Below are positions 23,117 to 34,914 of a DNA stretch of 64,000 bases, in pieces. Below the pieces are notes generated by a model that saw nothing but the letters and a program-made list of their open reading frames with translations, had not been told where the DNA came from and made no database searches. This DNA comes from Emydura subglobosa (lineage: Eukaryota; Chordata; Testudines; Chelidae), in assembly GCA_007922225.1 (NCBI GenBank), contig ML679961.1:78916798-78980797 (forward strand), written 5' to 3'. Each line of letters begins with the position of its first letter. The first letter of the stretch is position 1. The translations under genes were made by a program, and so were the position numbers.

Positions 23117-23269
23117 CTCATGAACAGTCTTGAGGAGGGATGATTTCTTCCCCCACCACCTCCACATAATTCCTCCATTACAAAGCTTAGCTATTCAGGC
23201 TGTGGGCAAGAAGGAATATTTGGCTCAATAACTTTCACGAGTTGTGTGGCTCAGTTCCCCAGAGGCCTT

Positions 23270-23390
23270 TAGTTGTGTCATCCAAGCATTTCAAAGTGCT
23301 TTACAAAAATTAATTAAACTTTGCTACACCCCCATTGTACAGGAAGGGAAACTGAGGTACAGAGTGATAAAGTCATTTGCCCGAGGTCAC
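23270..23390 (-). mobile_element. tRNA-derived SINE, minus strand, 3' part
   Basis: 'atttcaaagtgctttacaaa', 'aggaagggaaactgaggtac' and 'catttgcccgaggtcac' are the complement of the body of amniote tRNA SINEs. The copy is interrupted at 23391 and its head resumes at 23663. Confidence 0.75.
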
Positions 23391-23662
23391 TAGATATGTC
23401 TACACTTCAGCTGGGAGGTATGATTCTGAGCTCAGGTAGATAGACTCATGCTAGCATAGCATGTGAACATTGAGGCAGGGATGGCAGCTCTGGCTAGCCA
23501 CCTGAGCTCAGAGCCAAGGAGAAAGGTGGACTTCAGTGGACTTCAGTCGCCCCCTGCAACATCCACACTGCTATTTTTAGTGCACTAGCTCAAGCTAAGC
23601 TAGCATGAATCCATCTACCCACACTGGGAATCACACCTCCCTGCTGCAGTGCAGACGTACCC
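23391..23662. mobile_element. TIR miniature element nested in SINE
   Basis: Termini TATGTCTACACTTCAGCTGG (from 23395) and the complement ending at 23659 pair over 24 bp with four mismatches. The interior is non-coding, with inverted 'gctagcatagcatg' and 'caagctaagctagcatg' phrases. It splits a SINE between 'gaggtcac' and 'aagcgagtcaatggg'. Target duplication is not evident, so the superfamily is unassigned. Confidence 0.65.
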
Positions 23663-23735
23663 AAAGCGAGTCAATGGGAGTAGAAATCAAGAGTTCTGAT
23701 TCTCAGTCCCTGTTCTAACCATTAACGATAATGTG
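23663..23735 (-). mobile_element. tRNA-derived SINE, minus strand, head part
   Basis: 'gattctcagtccctgttcta' and 'accattaacg' complement the tRNA-like head ('...gttaga-cag-gactgag-atc...'). It completes the SINE interrupted at 23390. Confidence 0.65.
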
Positions 23736-23739
23736 TCCT

Positions 23740-26700
23740 TGAAATTATAGGAATTCACATTCTTTTAGCTGCTGTTTTTAAATATTTAAGTACTTTTGTT
23801 TTATTGGTCTTTAAACATTGTAAAGCACAGAGGTGACTCCCACTATATTCCCAGCCTGTGGAATGGAGAATGAATTACGTCTCCTCTTCTTCACCTACCC
23901 AGAAAACTTTTTGTCTGGAATTTTGGGTGGTTTGTTTCCATAAGAAACTTTGGCACTATTTGGTATTAACATGCAAGAATTCACCTGGATCTGCAGGTTT
24001 TCTATACTATCTGCAGAACACAGGGCTTAGTGTGCCCTAGCACAACATGTGGTGTCAGGGAGATGGCAGATTAGGAGCATGGCTAATGGATGTACAATGA
24101 CATAGATCCACCAGCCAGTCCCCACATAATGTAGGGTAAAGTACAGCAGCCTTAGGGCTACAGCAACTGCAGTGGCTTCTGCAGAGTAGCCAAAGGTGCG
24201 TAAGGACCACTACTTCCATGACAGAATTCCCCTCCATAAAGACCATATTGGGCACTGGTGGGGAAATACTGCATTTAATGCAAATCCACGTGTCACCAAA
24301 GTCCTGCGATGATAATTTGGTTTAATCAGCAGAAAGATCTATATTTTGCCTTTTTTGTTGATTTTACGGCTTGAATTCTATTATTTGGTGTGACTAACCT
24401 AATTTTTAAATGTACATCGATTTGAAATTTCCAAGATCTGTTTGTATCTACAGTGAAAATATAGGCATGAATTTCTACCCCAAAAATCATTTCAGCAATG
24501 CATTTGACTTTATTAATGTTTTTAATTCCTTTACCCATCTCACACAGGAGTCCTCTTTTCTCCTTCACACAATATCACCATTGTTGGCAAAAGAACCTTC
24601 TTCTATGCAGCTCATGTTGTTTGGAGAAATCTTTAAGAGGGATTCTCAAAGCTGCTTATGAGGTCCAAGTCCCATTTTAATGACAACGGGGCATCCAAGT
24701 CCTTTAGGTAACTTTGAAAAAAATCAGTCTCCTGTTTTTAATCAACTAAAATCTAATCTGAATACATATTTTTTTCTCCCTGGGCAGCACCTCTCAGTTT
24801 TTCTTTCTTTCTGCTTGCTTCCCATCTTCCTTTCAGTAATAGCACTATTTAACTCACTAGACCATTTTGGAATAGTTTGTATGAAAGCAGCTATAGCAAA
24901 TAAACTTATTTCTCATATTATCTAATATCCACTTCCAATCATCAGACTGAAATCTGCCAATTTCCATATGGCTGTTCTGGTCAGTCTGCGAAGTTTGCCA
25001 TTTTTGTGAATAAATCATTTGAAATTTACAAGAACAAATTTTATAAGCCAAAAACTAGAATGAACCAATGTGTACAACAGAAGAAGATGTACCTATTATA
25101 AAATGACCCTAGACTGGGGACAGCATGGATAAAAGTAATGTTTTATGAATTTGAATATGCTTGACTTAGTTTAACATCACTCATGTAATTTTTAGAGTAA
25201 AAACAAAATTCAGACTCTATCACATTCAAACTTGCTAAACTGTGATCATACCAAGAGAAACTCTGCATTCCCATGACTATAAAAATAAATAAGCTGATGT
25301 CACATATTTCCAAACATAGCTGGCAACATCTTTTAACTCAGATGCAGTAACGTCTTATGATGTAAAATTCAGCACTAAAACTAATTGATATATTTTGTAT
25401 CAAACTTGAATTGGTTTTCTGAATGACATTTTAATGCAATAATAAAAGGATCAATAGCTGCTGCCCAGCCTGTATTAGCGGAGTAAACATTAAGTTCTTA
25501 TGTCCCTTTCAGAAAGTACAAAAGTTACTTTAACTTGAAGCCATATGGCCTGGAGACATGTTGATATATCTCAGCAATAAAGGGTTATGTTACAGAAGGA
25601 CTGTGTAGAGGAGATCAGAAAGGCTAGGTTGGCTACTTGACCAGTGTCACATCACTGAACTCCATGTAAAGAGTCTGAACAAAGTGACATGAACTCATCT
25701 GTGACCAGTGTCTAGAAGCTGAGACCTTTAACAATGGCAGCACCTGCCAGATCTCCGTTCTTCTCCCCAATAAAGTTACCAACAGCCCCCTCACTGTTCT
25801 GTCATGTGCCTGGCACAAGGCCTCTATTGTTACGATCCACTCTCACTCCAATAATTTCTCCTCTAAATGACACTGCAACACCACAGGTCATTTCAAGGGG
25901 ACTGAAAAGAAAGATTTTGCATCTGTTTTGAATTGTAGGCACCCAGGGGGAGAAAAAAAGGGGGGAGGGGATTCAACCCCCCCTTGCTAGCTGGCAAATG
26001 GTAATAGCAAAATGTCTCTATTGTTTGTGTCTGAACAAACAACCATACTACATGAGAGGTTTTTATTGTCCTCAAGGCAATCTGCCACAAATGTTCCCCT
26101 TTTGCCCATACTCTACAAAGAAGAAAAAGAATTCACCACAATAGTCACAGTTAGAAAATCTTAGTGAGAGTTTAATGACCAGCTACCAACTAATGGCTGG
26201 TGACTAACATATGGCAGCGCTAGGCCCCTTCACATATTGATTAAAAATAATTTGAAACGTAACGTCAAGTTTGTTTGACAAGGCTCCAGTTTCTCGGCAG
26301 CCACTTAACAGTCATAAAACTGAAGGGGGAAGGCTTAAATGCTAACCCAAGGCAGAGAGAGCAGTTACAAATTCATTGTCACATTACATAATTTAGAGTA
26401 TTAGGGTTAAAGCTAACACTTATGATCTTTTCCCCTCATGTTGTAAGATATGCTGATTTGTAAACAGCAAAGCAGCTCCATGCAAATTGCAAATTTTAAG
26501 ACGATTTTTATTATATATAAATGTTGGTTGTAATAAAACAAAGTAAGAATTAGTATTATATTTTAGTCACATAAAATCTATGAATGCAACAGCATAATTC
26601 TATTCTTATGCCCCTCACTGCTACTGCCATATTTATACACAACTTTGTGTCTTTTTCTGGCTTGATAAATGTTAGAAGCTTGAGCATTTCAGATAATTTT

Positions 26701-26990
26701 TTCTCCTGAATGGATTTTAAACAAAGTCTAACTGGATTACATTTTATTTGCTTTCAAAAACAGCCACATGCACTCTAGAAAATAGATCAGATAACAGCAG
26801 ATAGATTACAGTATCTGTGTCCACCAAGAATCAGATGTTCAGCCAAACACAGTCAAATTAAACAATTTACAAAAGGAGCAAAAAAGTTTTGCCATGTGTC
26901 GTGAATGCCAGTAATTTGAAAGCGAAATGAGTCAAAGCCACAAAATGAGGATCAGGACCTCGGTTCAGATTCGGAACCTGCCCAAAATTT
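23740..26990. other. mostly unique non-coding DNA
   Basis: No gene or clear repeat was recognised. The part from 26160 to 26540 is unique AT-rich sequence containing an octamer-like ATGCAAAT (26481 area) and repeated 'taat' cores, a candidate conserved non-coding element. Short frames at 24326-24680 and 25893-26090 are judged chance. Confidence 0.5.
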
Positions 26991-26998
26991 AGGAAGTG

Positions 26999-27254
26999 AC
27001 ATCGTCTAATGGATAGGGCACCGGACTGGGAATCAAGAGCTCTGCATTCTATTGCCAGCTTGATCATTGACTTGCTGAGTGACCTTGAGCAAGTCACTTC
27101 ACTGCTCCTTGCCTGTTTCCCCTCCCACCTTTTGTCTGTCTTGTATATTTCCACTGTAAGATCCAGGACTGTTTCTTACCATGCGTTTGTCCAGTCCTTA
27201 GCAATGGGGCTCCGTCAGTCCACTAGGCACTACCATAATACAAATCGTAAACAG
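26999..27254 (+). mobile_element. tRNA-derived SINE (cryptodiran type), near full length
   Basis: The head 'gtctaatggatagggcacc' corresponds to a tRNA box A region, followed by 'ctctgcattctattgcc' near box B, then 'gagtgaccttgagcaagtca', 'cactgctcc' and the 3' domain 'actgtaagatccaggactg...ggcactaccataata'. Such SINEs are transcribed by Pol III and mobilised by LINE reverse transcriptase. It has no coding capacity. Confidence 0.85.
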
Positions 27255-27259
27255 AATGT

Positions 27260-28760
27260 TCAGAGCTGAGGTATTGGTTGGGATCTATCTTTCTTTTATA
27301 GTATAAAGACAGAACTTCAAATGGTTGGTGTTATAAAGATCGAGCATATTGTCAGACTGGGAAATACTGAGCTCAACTACTCCTTCGGATACAGGGTGCA
27401 GTGAGAGCACTTAGATGTGAACTCTGAGCTCAGTGCTCAAACTTAGTAGTGTGCCAGGAGCTGGACTGATCTCCTTACTTCCAGTTCAAGACCACGACCC
27501 TAAGCTCATCCTTCTCAAAAAGTTGTTTTTATTTATTTTAAATAAAAAGAGGGGTAGGTCAGGGTTCTGCTTGTTTTACTTAGAAATATTAGAAATGTCA
27601 GCTCTGGTCTTCCCTGATTTTGGACATTTTCCTGGATGTCTCAGGGCATGTATATTGTGCACTCTCACCATTGAGCAGATGAGGAGGATTGCTGAGAATC
27701 TTTAAATAAAAATAAAGTATTGAGTTTTTAACAGACTGACTAAAAATCCTTTGCCCGCCCCCATTGCTCAGTTTTCAGTCTCTGGGCTTTTGTAATTCAC
27801 CTTTAAAATGCTGCTAGAATAAACTGCCACACAATAAACTAAGAAAAATGGAACTCTCAGTCTCCATTCAACCCATAGATTTTAGAATCTGACTCTGTCC
27901 TGTAAGGAAGCCAAAAGTCATTGGCAGTTTCCTTTAAAGCACCATTTCTCTTTCATGTAGAAATGTAAATACAAGTTTCTTTGATAATTAAGCAATCTAT
28001 CAAGTTCTACATTGGTGTCAGGAAAAGCAGGAGATGTTTTCATATCAGGCAGGAGGTCCAAAAATGTTGAGATTTCAGGCAAATAAAGTTGTCCTAATTT
28101 GCATATTTAACAAACATGTATTTCTTATTTGCATAAATTTACTTTTTCCTCTCATTACCCACACACCTTGAGTTTCCTGCTGCAGCTTTCACCTTCTGTT
28201 TTACCCCTTTGCTTTCCTCTCTGACTGCTCCTTCTTCCCCTCGCTACCTCAAATTTACACCTACCTCACCACACACACCCATACTCTGGTTCCCCTTTGC
28301 TTCCCTCAGGTTTCCCTGTGCTCCAGTACAATGTGTTCCCTGACCCTAGGGATCCTGCCTAAAGAGTAGTCCTCAACCAGCCAGTGGCCATACAAGTGGC
28401 TAGAGAGTGCCTATCTTTATGCCACTCTATCCATCACATAACTAGTGCTCTACCCATATCTGTGGGTGGGTTTAAGACTCTCCCTACAGTTAGACGCCTG
28501 GAGGACACCTAAAGGATCTGTATGGTTTGAAGTCTCAGAGAAGTCTTCCTGGTCTTTAATAATAGAGCCAAGGGGTGAAATCCTGCTCCCATTGAAGTTT
28601 TTGGGAACTCTCAATAAAAGCCCCACACAGAAGAAGGAAGTGGAGCGAGTGGGCAGCTGAAGCCAGGAGCCTCTCTGGCCCAGCCAGAGGAATATGCAGC
28701 TCTGGCTTTATTACATCACTAATAGACACACCCCAAATGCTCACTTGTGTGTAGGTACAA
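27260..28760. other. non-coding DNA
   Basis: No gene was recognised. 28140-28330 is pyrimidine-rich. The phrase 'ctcccattgaagtttttggg' (28587) is a fragment of the abundant palindromic repeat type. Confidence 0.5.
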
Positions 28761-28766
28761 CCATAG

Positions 28767-29500
28767 TGTAACAGGGTATACTCACCACTGGAGCACCTCC
28801 TTTTTGCTACATCTGGGGAAGGGAGATGCCAGACTGGGTGAGAGCCTTTTCCCGTGCTCTTGCTCTCTCTCTCTCTGGACTCACAGTGATCCCCTTTCCT
28901 GATTCAGCCCTCTGGCCAGGGTGCTAGAGTCCATTCTTTTCAGGGGTATCAAAGTCTCACTGGACAAACCGTCTATTTGCAGTCTTAGACAGTCTTCTGA
29001 TCCACTTCCAAGTCTGTGCCACTTTCCCAGCAGCTGGTAGGGGAATCTGGGCCCACACAATACTCCTGGTTCCAGCTCAGGGACCTTATGCCCAGCAATC
29101 ACAGGCTTTTTCCTACTTCTCTTCTCATCTTCTGGCCCATCTCTGGGTTACCATTGAAGCTTCATCCACTCCCCATGGGCTACTTCACCCCTCCCAGCTT
29201 CTTGCCAGTGTCTGTAGTCCAAGGCAAGACCCCAGGGTTTGCTTTCCTCCTAGAACTTGTACTTGTACTCCTTGTACTTAGTCAACTTCCCACCTCTCTA
29301 GGAGGTGACTACAGAGTTCTGCAGACCTCTCCTATCACCAGCTTCCTCTCTTTACAAGCCTAGCCCAGCTCATCCCCCAGCTGGGCTTCATCAACCATTA
29401 GGCCTTAGCAGGACCCAATTTTCCTCTAGGTGCCGCCTATAAGGTTAATTGGCCTATATTACCTGTTCAGGTCTTGTGTGAGATAGACACCCCACCACAC
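28767..29500 (-). mobile_element. solo-LTR-like element, minus strand
   Basis: Plus-strand ends are TGTAACAGGGTATACTCACC and 'gacaccccaccaca', giving TG...CA termini. The same two ends occur at 49916 ('tgtaatagggctgcactcac') and 50596 ('gacaccccaacaca'), so both are copies of one LTR family on the minus strand. Inverted CCAAT lies in 'ggttaattggcctat' near the 5' (right) end. No pol or gag remnant flanks it. Candidate target duplications (CATAG on the left; CACTG or CTGCC on the right) do not agree. Confidence 0.6.
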
Positions 29501-29619
29501 TGCCAGCACTGTCTCAGAGAAGAAGAGGGGCACTGCTAACACTTGGATGTGCTACCTCTGCAACCCAAGCCACCCAGGCAGAATTTATGCCCATGCAGAG
29601 TCCCATTGAAGTCAGTGAG

Positions 29620-29892
29620 AGGAGGGATGATCTTGTGATTAAAGCACTGCTCTGGGCCGCAGGAGATCTGGCTCTGCCACACAATACCTGTGTGAGCTTG
29701 GGCAAGTCACTTAACTCATCTGTGCCTCAGCTACCCATTAGTGAAAGAAGGATAATAATACTTCCTTTCTCCCACTATTTGTCTCTTTAGATTGTAAGCT
29801 CTTCCAGGCAGAGACAGCTTCTCAGTATCTGTTTGTACAGTGCCTAACATGTTGGAGTGGCTAGGTTGTACCGTTAGACAAATAACAACACC
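29620..29892 (+). mobile_element. tRNA-derived SINE (cryptodiran type), near full length
   Basis: 'gatcttgtgattaaagcact' (box A region), 'gagcttgggcaagtcactta', 'ctgtgcctcagctaccca', 'ttagattgtaagctcttcca' and 'tgtttgtacagtgcctaac' follow in the canonical order, ending with 'taccgttagacaaataac'. This is the best preserved SINE in the window. Confidence 0.9.
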
Positions 29893-29899
29893 TGGCCCT

Positions 29900-30325
29900 T
29901 CATTTGGAAGCTCCTCAGACCAGGGGTCTTTTGAATTGCAAATCATTTAGCGCACTCTTGGCCACTGCAGAATACCAAAGATGATAGCATGGAATTTAAC
30001 TAGAACTACAGTATTTGTGTACTCTTGCCAATCAGTATGCTTTGGCACAGCTACATTTTGTATATGCTCTCCTCTCTCTGGAAGGGGACATTTCTAAAAA
30101 TCTAAAATTGATTAATTATTAAACAAACATTTAACAGAGCCTTACTAACTACAAGTGATAAGAATCTCAGTTTCACATCTCATGTGAAGACAGAGTGTGT
30201 GATCATAAACTCCAGTCATACAGTGGCCCTAGCACAGACCCTGTCAGAAGTACTCTACACGGATGGACACAAGGATTGTGTTAGCAGTGAGTGAGAAGTG
30301 CTCAAAATGCAGAAGTGAGGTTTCA
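29900..30325. other. unique non-coding DNA
   Basis: No gene or repeat was recognised. Confidence 0.5.
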
Positions 30326-30334
30326 TGGATTAGT

Positions 30335-30559
30335 CAGGGGTGGCCAAACTGTGACTCGTGAGCTGCATGTGTATCTTTTACAGCTAAAGTGCTGCTCACA
30401 GAGCCCCCAATCCCCCTTCCCTCCCCCCCCATTCTCCGCCTACCAGACTGGGGTGGAGAGCTCGGAGCTTCTGCCTTGCAGCACGGTGGTGGGGCTAGAA
30501 AATTCTGCCCAATGGGGACAGGTCTTGGGGCGGGGGGGTCAGTAAATTTGGCCACCCTG
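30335..30559. mobile_element. hAT-type MITE with GC-rich interior
   Basis: Ends CAGGGGTGGCCAAACT and AAATTTGGCCACCCTG are inverted copies (one C lost on the right). The flanks GGATTAGT and GATTATGT are consistent with a decayed 8-bp target duplication, the hAT signature. The interior is C/G-rich (poly-C near 30423-30430, poly-G near 30532-30538), with no coding capacity. Frames crossing it are artefacts. Confidence 0.75.
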
Positions 30560-30569
30560 GATTATGTCA

Positions 30570-31560
30570 TAGGGAATATAATTTTATTTGACAGAAGACA
30601 TCCCAAATGGTGTCGCAATAATCATTCTTATAATGGGAATAGAAATCTTGAAGGGATGGTGCATCTCCTCATTTACCTAGCTCAGGGCTATTCCTATCAG
30701 CCACAACCAAGACCTTAATGTTAGTAAAGTGCTGTGTAAAATGAGTATTAAGTGCTGTGAGGAAATATCTATTGAAAATTAACATGAAAAGATGGAGGAA
30801 CATGCATGTAGAAAAATCTTGAGCCAGATTCTCAACCCCAATTCCAGCTTCAGTGCACCGCTAAGCCACCCTCACCCCTTACCTCCACGCGCTGGGTGGA
30901 GAAAGGGCATGACAGGAGGAGAACCAGAAACATGTAGCACTCCAGCCTGTCCCTATCCAGCATAACAGCCCCTATGCGACTGCTGCAGCCAGCATAATTT
31001 AGAACAATGCAACTTGGCCCAGGACTGTGGGCACAGAAAGGTGACTAGAACCAGTTGCGCTGAGTGGAAGGAATTATAATATAATTAGAGTGGGGAACAT
31101 GAAAAATTTTGGGGAGAGAGCTCTGAAAATTATTATTGCTATAATATTTATTGACATTTATAACAAACAAAGCACAATTTGTGGTCCTTTCACCTTAAAT
31201 TACAGAAAAGAAGAAAAGGAAAAGTATTCTGCTTATAATTTTTGTTTTGGCCGGTAGCTGGATGATTTGCATTGTGTAGTTGTGATTCTGTACCATTCTT
31301 TCACTGAGGAGTTCTGTAATGGAGTTGCATAATCTTTTGCACTGACAGTCATTACACACTGAATTCAGTACAGAGATTAGTGCCTTTCATCTCCATTCAG
31401 TTCTTTTTTTCCTCTGGTTAAATGGGGCAATCAGAACCTGAACTTGCAAGTAACTCTGCACTCCCCTATGGGACTACTGAGGCCTGTGTAACTTAGAGCT
31501 GTGCAAAGCAGTTCAGGACCAGTGAGCAAACTCCGCCCTCATTTCTATCACAGGTACTTA
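30570..31560. other. non-coding DNA with repeat fragments
   Basis: 'agtaaagtgctgtgtaaaat' (30723) is SINE-tail-like and 'gagccagattctcaacccc' (30822) opens a degraded short palindromic repeat. No gene was recognised. Confidence 0.45.
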
Positions 31561-31567
31561 TTGCAGT

Positions 31568-31796
31568 GATGGGGACCATGTATCTGAGCACCTCACACTC
31601 TTTAATGTATTCTTCCTCACAAAATCCCTGGGAGGTAGGGAAGTGCTATTATTCCCATTTTGTAGATAGGGAACAAAGGCACAGACAGGCTAAATGATTT
31701 TCCCAAGATTGCACAGGAAGACTATGGCAGAGCAGAGACTTGAACCGCAATGTCCCAAGCTAATGCCCTAACCACAAGACCATCTTTCATCTCAGA
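31568..31796 (-). mobile_element. tRNA-derived SINE, minus strand, near full length
   Basis: Reading in complement: head 'ggtcttgtggttagggcatt' (31790 downward), box-B-like 'ggttcaagtct', then 'gtgcctttgttccctatcta' and 'aaaatgggaataatagcac'. On the plus strand this is seen as 'attattcccattttgtag' and 'accacaagacc'. Confidence 0.85.
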
Positions 31797-31799
31797 GCT

Positions 31800-32340
31800 C
31801 AATGACTGTCAATAGTTCTTCATGCAGGTGCTGGGAACTGCCTGCACCAATTAACTTGTAGGATCCAGGCTTTAAATACCAAAATATATGTTAATGTTGG
31901 ATATGTTCTCACTTTATCTTTTAATAGTGGTGGTATTTATTGTATTACTTATCTTATTTGACACATAAGAGCACATTTGACATCGTGAACCTCTCAAGCA
32001 CTTCTGTAAGATTTTAACTGCCACTCAGCCACAAAAAATACCAGCAAATACCACAAATACCACAAATAATACCAATACTTTCAAGTACATCTCTACCTAA
32101 CAGCGAAGCACTGCTAAGCATTGCAAATACAATAGGGCATGATGTGTGACTTGAGCCATTTAACATCCAGGTCTAGAGGACTTGATCAAATGCCAATTCA
32201 CATAACGTTCTGAACATGATCATATTTGTGATAAACTAACATTTTATAAATTGAGCCAAGTACCCTATCTGGAATAGGGACTGAATAAAAGTGAAGAGCT
32301 TGCAGAATGTACATAAATGTATTATGCCATAAAGTATGCT
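31800..32340. other. unique non-coding DNA
   Basis: No gene. A short 'accacaaataccacaaata' tandem occurs near 32045-32075. Confidence 0.5.
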
Positions 32341-32346
32341 CAGAAT

Positions 32347-32793
32347 TACAGCTGGCCAAATAATTGATTTCTTTGTTTGTTTGTTTGCTGGTGATTCTGA
32401 AAAATAGAAAAATAAATTGCTTTTGGTCAAATTAAAAACAAATTTTTAAAAATATTTTCAGCAAATTGAAAAAAAAATTCATTTCAAGTTGAAGAAAACA
32501 TTTTGTCCAACTTGAAACAAAACAACTCTTTTTTAATTTGCTCATTCTTCGTGTTTTTTAAATTTTTGAATAATATAATCCAATGTTTCATTCTGAAAAT
32601 GTCGAAACAAAACATTTCAATTTTTTAGAATTTTTGAACCATTGCTGAGGCTATTTTGTTTGTTTTTTTGTGGGGAGAGGGGTTGAAAAACAAATTTAGC
32701 AAAGTCAGCACGAATTGGCAAAATGTTTCAGTGTTGCTAAATCTGCATTTTCACCAAAAAAAAGTTTTGTTTGAAAAATTTTGCCCAGCTCTA
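32347..32793. mobile_element. hAT-like MITE, full length, 447 bp
   Basis: Begins TACAGCTGGCCAAATA and ends ATTTTGCCCAGCTCTA, an inverted pair. Flanks CTCAGAAT (32339-32346) and CTCAAAAT (32794-32801) form an 8-bp target duplication with one mismatch. The interior is AT-rich text of the type 'aaacattttgtcc' and 'aaaacatttcaattt', with no coding capacity. Relatives lie at 22866, 43322 and 52433. A (TTTG)4 run sits near 32372-32387. Confidence 0.8.
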
Positions 32794-32801
32794 CTCAAAA
32801 T

Positions 32802-34120
32802 ACCCTTTGCATTATAGTAACTAAAGCAAGGGGCACATATACAATGTTCTCCTCTCGATACATTTGTGTAGTTGTGCTGAACATCAGTAGGTGTTGCATG
32901 CATGCATTCTGAATGATAGCTAGTTCCCAGAGTATTCCTGTAGTAAAAATTAAGTGAGATCATCTGCCTGGAGAGAAAAACATACAGCTCTAAACTGCAT
33001 TTTGAGGCTATTCTCTTCTGTTCAGATTCTTATACTAGGTCCAGCATCATGGTACCTGAATGCTTTATCATAGCAAGTATTTCCCAAGGAAAAATGACTG
33101 ATTAAAGGAGCCATCACTTGGAAATGGCCTCAAATGAACAGGACATGTCAGGCCCAATCCTGCAAAAAGTGTTGAGTGTCTCCTGGATAATGTTCTTATT
33201 GGTTGAATGGAATCTAGGGGCACTGAGCACCTTCCAGGATGGTGGCGACTGGGAGCGGAGGATCCTCAGCCCTTTGTATTATTGCTGCCATTTATAAAAC
33301 TGCTTCTGCCATACATATTTTATGGCCACCTAGGGCTTTTTTTTTTTTTTTTTTTTTTAAACATGTCAAGTGGAGGGCTGTTGACCTGAACTCTGCTATC
33401 TTTCTTAGCAATCTGATTAACATATGGACAAACTCTGCCTCACTAAAAACAGGAAATCAATTTGAAAGGCAAGACAAATATTATTTGCTTTCTTCCCATC
33501 TGCTGTGATATGTGAACACGCCTGCCTTCAGCAGCGATACGGGGTTATTGATTTAGGATATTTATAGTGCATGTGCTGTTATCAGCACAGTTATCAAAGG
33601 GCTGTAGGAAGCAGAGTTTGACCCTACAGGCTATTTAAATATGCAGTCACTTTAAAAAATGTCAGATTTTCTTATTCAAGGTGACAGCAATACTATTTCA
33701 TGTCATGCCTAAAGATATCATTTCCTGTTTTGCCGTCTACTTCTGTTTGATTGCAAGTCAAATTAAATGTAATTTTAAAAGGTCTCTCCTGCCCACACAG
33801 TGACCCCAATGCACTTCCAAGCTACTGCTTTGACCTTCTGTGGCTGCAATAAGGTGGCTTTCACAGCAGCATTGCCGGTTTGTATGAGGGTCTTGCATTT
33901 CTAGAAGCAGTGAAGAAAGCCAAAAGGATGCTTTACTCTATGATAAACTGCACGGCTGTCCCCTAAATAGAAATGGTAGAAAAGACACGTGAGGGGGCCA
34001 CATACATCCAGCTAACTACAAAGAGGTAGCCCTGTATTTCCCAGCAGCGTCCTTGGCTGTAATGTGCCTTAAATGCAAACCACTGCAATACAATTCAAAT
34101 AATAATTTTCATAACATAGC
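32802..34120. other. mostly unique non-coding DNA
   Basis: No gene was recognised. A 22-base T run lies at 33337-33358. 33500-33790 is unique sequence with GATA-like cores ('gttatcagcac', 'agttatcaaag') and 'ctatttaaatatgc', a candidate regulatory element. Confidence 0.5.
33337..33358. repeat. poly-T run of 22
   Basis: Twenty-two consecutive T. No retroposed body was recognised on the minus strand next to it. Confidence 0.9.
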
Positions 34121-34124
34121 CGCA

Positions 34125-34620
34125 ATCCAACAAACCCTTGCTTATGTGAGGAGTCCTTACTCACCTGAGTAGTCCTTTTAAAGTCAAGTACTACTCATAG
34201 GAGTAAGGACTGCTTTTCTCGTGCAGAATTCCACTGACCTCACGGGGGCATTGCATAGGCTGAACTAGACAACTTGATCATTCCTGAGCATCTTAATGGA
34301 CTCTTCTTAGACTATACGTTCATCAGCCCCAATCCCACAACTGCCTCCGCCTATGCAGAATCCCACACTTGATCGGAACTCCGTTGATTTCAATGAAGCT
34401 TTGTGCAGGCTCAGGGGTTTCTCGTGTGCAGGCAGTTTTAGGTTTGGAGCCTTAGACTGTAGTCTTACCGGGACAAAGACTGTGTATGAAATTCTGACTC
34501 CATTAAAGGCAATGGCAAAACTCCCACTGACTTCACTGGAGATAAGATTTCACCCTATGTCTTGCTGTGTGTACCAAACACATTACGGGCACTGACAGAC
34601 TACAAATAATAAATGAGAAC
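34125..34620. repeat. short palindromic-repeat fragments
   Basis: 'gaggagtccttactcacctg', 'aggagtaaggactgc', 'actccgttgatttcaatg' and 'ctcccactgacttcactgg' are recurrent phrases in mutually inverted orientation. Likely two or three decayed miniature elements of the family defined by a CCCATTGACTTCAATGGG-like core. Confidence 0.45.
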
Positions 34621-34914
34621 GATAATAATATGGAGCAGGAGCATGCTTCATGGTTGAGAGAAAATTGCCTCAAAAATCCATTAATGTTTTCAGATCCTTA
34701 AATTAATTTACTACTCCTTTGTTTGCACCCCTTTTGTGTTTCTGACTTGCAATATACTATACAATTTGGATTTGCTAACATGAATCTTTGCCAAAAAAAA
34801 GGATTATAAATAAATATTGTTGCAGAAACCATTAGGGAATAGTACAATAGAATTTAATATAAAATGATAATTCTTTGATATTACTTATCATTGTTATTAT
34901 TATTATTATTGTTT

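Noticed and set aside
26999..27060. tRNA-like sequence that might be a functional tRNA gene
   Set aside because: It is the head of a SINE: the body and 3' domain follow directly and the cloverleaf is incomplete.
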